Shown piece by piece: positions 60,129-64,000 of a stretch of 64,000 nt of DNA (position 1 is its first letter; each line of letters starts with the position of its first letter). The position numbers and the translations under genes are program-made. Source of the DNA: Asterias amurensis (taxonomy: Eukaryota; Echinodermata; Asteroidea; Forcipulatida; Asteriidae); NCBI RefSeq assembly GCF_032118995.1, contig NC_092650.1, positions 6,882,001 through 6,946,000 on the forward strand, written 5' to 3'. The notes under the pieces are model-generated. The model made no database searches. It had not been told where the DNA came from and was given only the letters and a program-made list of their open reading frames with translations.

Positions 60129-60538
60129 AAGCGGTTACAACGCAAACATTCAGTCATGGAATGTTTGCCTATGGGGGTGGGTTTTAAGCCAGGATTTGAT
60201 TAAAAAGGGTGTCCAAATTGGCGGGAAATTTTGAAACTTGGTGTCCAAATTGTTTACTTATAACAATACTGTGTCGAGTGATAGGCCCTATTCACAATGT
60301 GACAGATGTGGTAGCTACGGGAGTGGGGATTGAACGAGAGCAAGTGATGGTTAGGGCTGCCGTCAGACAAAGTGACTGAAGACACGGGCTGAACTTCATA
60401 TGTTTCTCAATCAATTTGGAAATAAAGTAAAATATTAGCTACTGGACGATAGCTTTTCATTAATTTTAGACCGATTTCGAAGCAATGTGTGACGTCACAA
60501 TACAGTACAATGCACTAATAGCAGTATTGGCAGTGGAC

Positions 60539-60803
60539 ACTGTTGGTTATGACTCAAAACAATTATCATCATAAAACCTTACTTGTTAACGAGTAATGGG
60601 GAGAGGTTGATAGTATAAAACATTGTGAGACACGGCTCCCTCTGAAGTAGCGTAGTTTCGAGAAAGATGTTCCACGAATTTAATTTCGACACCTTAGAAT
60701 TAGACTTTGAGAGGTATCGAGGGTGTTTTTCTTTCACTATTCACTCGCAACTGCGACGACCAAATGAGCTGAAATTTTCACAGGTTTTTTATTTTATGCA
60801 ATT
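60539..60803 (-). mobile_element. Family A element, truncated
   Basis: GGCAGTGGACACTGTTGGTTA at the left; it breaks off at TTTTATGCAATTATTG where a (GTTT)n run starts. Confidence 0.7.
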
Positions 60804-60804
60804 A

Positions 60805-60838
60805 TTGTTTGTTTGTTTGTTTGTTTGTTTGTTTGTTA
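60805..60838 (+). repeat. (GTTT)n microsatellite
   Basis: About eight tandem TGTT/GTTT units at the broken end of a family A copy. Confidence 0.85.
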
Positions 60839-61985
60839 ATTAACCTTTTTGTTATGTGTGATTGTTCGTCCTTTTGTCTCTTTTGGTGTCAGTCCTGGCA
60901 AACCTGGATTGTTGATGTTTTTCTGTTGCCCTCAGTCGTGTGGTTCTTTGTTTTCTCTTTTACTGCCTGCCCTTTTTATATCTTTAGGTATCCCCCTTTG
61001 TCCTGTTTTTCCAACCCAGATGTATAAATTTATATATTTTTAATGTTTTTTTAAGAGTTTTCTCCTTTTCGTATTAAATATTTGTAATTTTTAATTTTTA
61101 TGTGAATTGCCAAATAAATAATAATAAAAATTAAAATAATAGTAAAGACTTGTTCGTGTCAACAACAAAAAACCACATAATAATGTGGAAATAATTCCTT
61201 AAAAATACGAAAAACTTTGAAAGTAAAACAGCATGGTGTATATATACCGTAATACAGTTCTGCTTTGTGTACTTTGTTTAAATTTGTATACCCAAATAAC
61301 GTAATTAAAAGTGTTGTTTCCAACATCAAATTACTTTAAAATCTCAAGTGAATTTGTCTTCATTATTATGAGCTATTGTAGGCCTACTCCCTCCCTGTAC
61401 CTACCTTTTTTTTTTCTTTTTTTTTTGCCAATCCACCCCCCCCCCCCGCTCCCCCCCCCCCCTAGTAATATGGAAATAAAATGAGTAGGCCTATTAAAGA
61501 AACAATACAAGTGAACGTTATTACTTTCTCAAAAAGGTAGAGAAAGGGGCAAGAAATTACGTTACATTGCACAGAGCATCAAGAGTTCCCCCAAAAACCG
61601 CTAGGGCGCTTTAGCGGGCCCGGACCCCCCACGCCGTAAAGGCTTTGCGCTACGTGTTAACATCGACACCTTCCAAGTTTTTCATTGCAGTTATTTTAAG
61701 AGTGTTATAATACGAAACCTCGACAAATGACTTGATGTGCTTAATAATTCATTCTGAAATATAATTGTGAAGAAAAGAAGAAAAGAAAAAAAGACGTCGG
61801 CCGCTCCTTTTTGGCTAGTCTACCGGAGTCTTTATTCGGGATCGGGCAAGATTCGCAATTGGTCTATTTACAGATGCTCGGCTGACGTCAAGACCGCCGG
61901 CAGCAGGCTTTTCGTCCAAATTTGTCTTCGCTCTGCTGCAAGATCTATAGTTTACCTAAATTTTACACGATTCCAAGTATAAGTA

Positions 61986-63948
61986 ATGGCAGATGACTCT
62001 GATGAAGATGATTTGGTCACATACGGTACCTCGCTTGAGCCGATCGACGACGGTAAAACAAAAGTTTCAATTCTTCTAAACTACCGTCCTCGCGTGTTAA
62101 GTCACATTGACCAGTTACGATATTACATTTTCAGTCCTGTGTTATGCGTAGCAATGGCATGTTGTTGATGAACTGCTGTAATTTAGCGTTAACTTTATAC
62201 CCATAGAGCAACCAGAGCCTTATCCAAGGCAAAACCCGGAAAAGTTTCCGTTTGGCGCCACCACTTTTTCATTCGAAATAAAATACTATAGTATATCTAA
62301 TTAACCTGATTGATATATCCCTTTTTGTAAAAATGAGTGAACAAGTGGTGGCGCCATACGGAAAGTTATCCCAAAACCCTTTATTTTTCCTGTTATTATG
62401 TTACTGTGTATGTGGTCAGGGCTTTATCTGGAGAATAATAAAATTTATTGTTTTATGCCAGTTTAATAATAATTAATATGTAAAAATGTAGGCAGACCTA
62501 CCAAGCCAAGTCTCACGTATTAGGCGTGAGACTCACGCATTTAGGCTCTGTCTCACGCTCACGTGCAAAAAAATCTCACGCATAGCTGGCCTCTGGACTT
62601 GGCATCTCTTTGATTTGAGGCCAGTTGCGATAACGTAACCCTCCGGCTAACGCAGGAGGGTTGCGTTATCGCAACCAATATTTTTGATTAATGATAAATA
62701 AGGGAATAAAGGGTAGCGAACAAGTTCTTGCCTGGCCGTTTAAAGCCGGCAGGGTTGAATTGCTGTGTGACGAAGGCCCGAGCCGAAGGTGAGGGCTTTT
62801 CACAAGACCCCTTTCAAACGACCCTGCAAGGTTGTAAACGGACGTTTAAGAACCGTTTAAACATCCGCTCTCCACCAATAGGAGTAGAGAAACTGTCTGG
62901 GGGTATTTATGAATAATGTATTAGGTCCCTAATTATTATAATAAAAAGATTTAATTTGGTCATATTTAAACTTGTTAAAACAGTGGACAAGCATCTTGCT
63001 CAAGGACACAAGTGTCACGACCGGGATTCGAACCCACACTCTGGTGACTTAGCACCAGAACTTGATTTCGATGCTCTTAACAACTCGGTCATGACACTCT
63101 AATTGTCACTTTTCAGACGCAGCTCGACGCAAACCAGTCCTCCTTGAAGATCAGGTGGTTACCGACAAGCAAGGACGTCGTAGATTCCATGGCGCTTTCA
63201 CAGGTGGTTTTTCAGCCGGCTACTTCAACTCAGTCGGTTCCAAGAAAGGTAAAAGTGTAAAAAGAAATCAGACAAACAAAAATAGCCTTCTAAAAGTGTA
63301 CTTCTTTAAAGATGTGATAATATATTTGAGTTGTGTCGGTTCTGGAAAGAACCGATGGTTAATAATAATATTAATATAATGTCAAAAGTCTTATAAACAT
63401 TAGCACACGGATACACCAAGCAAGGTTCTCAAGGCGCTGAGTACAATGTATTTATAATACAAACTTTCAGAAAGTGCAGTGATGAATTCTGAGACCCAAT
63501 TATTCAGCATCTTACAAGGTTTTACAAGGGTTTACAGCAGCCACAGCCAGGAACATCAGGGCGAACCCCTTCTCTTTTTGATAAGTGCACTGGGTTCTTT
63601 TACTTGTGTTACACAGCACATGGGACCAACAGCTTTACGTCCCATCCTAAGGACAAAGCAATGGTTTAATAAGTGTATTGCTAAAGGACACAATTGTCAC
63701 GGCTGGGGATTCGAACCCACACTCTGCTGATCAGAAACACCAGAGTTTGAATTTGGTGCTCTTAACCGCTCGCCCGCGACACTTCCTTTTTGTTGACAAC
63801 TCAACTTTTAAAAGCTGAATTCCAAATTGCATTGCTAAAGCTTTCTTACTCTTCCTACTTAGGATGGGAACCATCTACCTTCACATCGTCCAGGGGTCAG
63901 AAGTCAGGAGCGTCCAATCAGAGAGCAGAAGACTTTATGGATGATGAG
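61986..63948 (+). CDS. GPATCH1: G-patch domain protein 1, GPATCH1 (first three exons; 3' end outside window)
   Basis: Exons 61986-62052, 63117-63248 and 63863-63948 join in phase to 95 residues and end at a GTATGG donor. The start MADDSDEDDLVTYGTSLEP matches the acidic GPATCH1 N-terminus (human SDSEEDLVSYGTGLEPLE as remembered). RRRFHGAFTGGFSAGYFN then SVGSKKGWEPSTFTSSRG matches the conserved DUF1604 region almost word for word. GPATCH1 is a nuclear spliceosome-associated protein; the G-patch itself, which typically binds and stimulates DEAH helicases, would lie in exons beyond the window. The start is the first ATG before the acidic motif, with a stop (TAA) immediately upstream. Intron 2 contains a complete tRNA-type SINE. 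Confidence 0.93.
62858..62912 (+). repeat. Repeat G fragment
   Basis: Right end only: CCACCAATAGGAGTAGAGAA then GGTATTTATGAATA, in GPATCH1 intron 1. Confidence 0.55.
63003..63105 (-). mobile_element. tRNA-like SINE head next to GPATCH1 exon 2
   Basis: The minus strand reads GTGTCATGACCGAGTTGTTAAG...GTGTGGGTTCGAATCCCGGTCG then CACTTGTGTCCTTGAGCAAG. It ends about 10 bases before the exon acceptor. Confidence 0.6.
63386..63785 (-). mobile_element. tRNA-derived SINE, type 3, complete, in GPATCH1 intron 2
   Basis: Read on the minus strand, the head GTGTCGCGGGCGAGCGGTTAAG...GTGTGGGTTCGAATCCCCAGCC has A- and B-box spacing. The body carries ATTGTGTCCTTTAGCAAT and ends near 63386 at TTTATAAGACTTTT. 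Confidence 0.65.
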
Positions 63949-64000
63949 GTATGGTAGACGGACTGAATGCATTTCAGAAAAATAACAGTTCATTAGTCAA

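Larger units (their letters stand above)
60129..61985. other. Intergenic region before GPATCH1
   Basis: It contains a truncated family A copy, a (GTTT)n repeat, AT-rich sequence that may be a LINE tail, a T-run then C-run at 61410-61463, and the GPATCH1 promoter side. No exon was recognised. Confidence 0.5.

Noticed and set aside
60809-61140. Cys/Phe-rich open frames after a (GTTT)n run
   Set aside because: Low complexity and possibly a LINE 3' tail, but no recognisable domain or tail motif strong enough to call.
1-64000. CRISPR arrays, operons, LTR retroelements, Polintons or other viral fossils
   Set aside because: No regular spacer array, no bacterial gene organisation, and no capsid, protease, integrase or envelope-like frame or long terminal repeat pair was recognised.

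Overview
This window is animal nuclear DNA: split genes with GT-AG introns, AT-rich non-coding DNA, and dense short transposons and SINEs. Protein similarity (remembered, not searched) and the style of the repeats suggest an echinoderm, most likely a sea star. No viral, LTR-retroelement or Polinton fossil was recognised.

Layout. (1) 392-8171, minus: the 5' six coding exons of cysteine desulfurase NFS1; the rest runs off the left edge. (2) 8172-8537: a compact head-to-head promoter region. (3) 8538-10193, plus: a single-exon pyruvate dehydrogenase phosphatase (PDP, PP2C fold). (4) 14770-29119, minus: an eight-exon ankyrin/armadillo protein resembling the C-terminal two thirds of ANKAR; its large exon 2 shows three apparent one-base losses. 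(5) 32442-40439, plus: a complete four-exon SLC16-type transporter of 446 residues. (6) 43913-44991, minus: a two-exon GPX1-like protein with Asp at the catalytic selenocysteine position. (7) 46436-52165, minus: a complete four-exon theta-like glutathione S-transferase. (8) 55322-60109, plus: a five-exon gene of about 925 codons that I do not recognise, with an internal duplication. (9) 61986-63948, plus: the first three exons of GPATCH1, running off the right edge.

Functional links are modest. NFS1 and PDP are both mitochondrial and share one short intergenic region. The GPX-like and GST-like genes lie in tandem on the same strand and both belong to glutathione-using families.

Most remaining DNA is repeat-derived. 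Four short families (called A, B, F and M here) end in AGG or AGC and are flanked by TTAA, as Kolobok-type elements are; family A alone has about 19 copies or pieces. Also present are a hAT-like element with an 8-bp target duplication, a 773-bp element with 9-bp flanking repeats, several foldback families, tRNA-derived SINEs and LINE remnants. All family letters are local names. Exon boundaries were placed by eye from splice signals, reading phase and remembered protein families.
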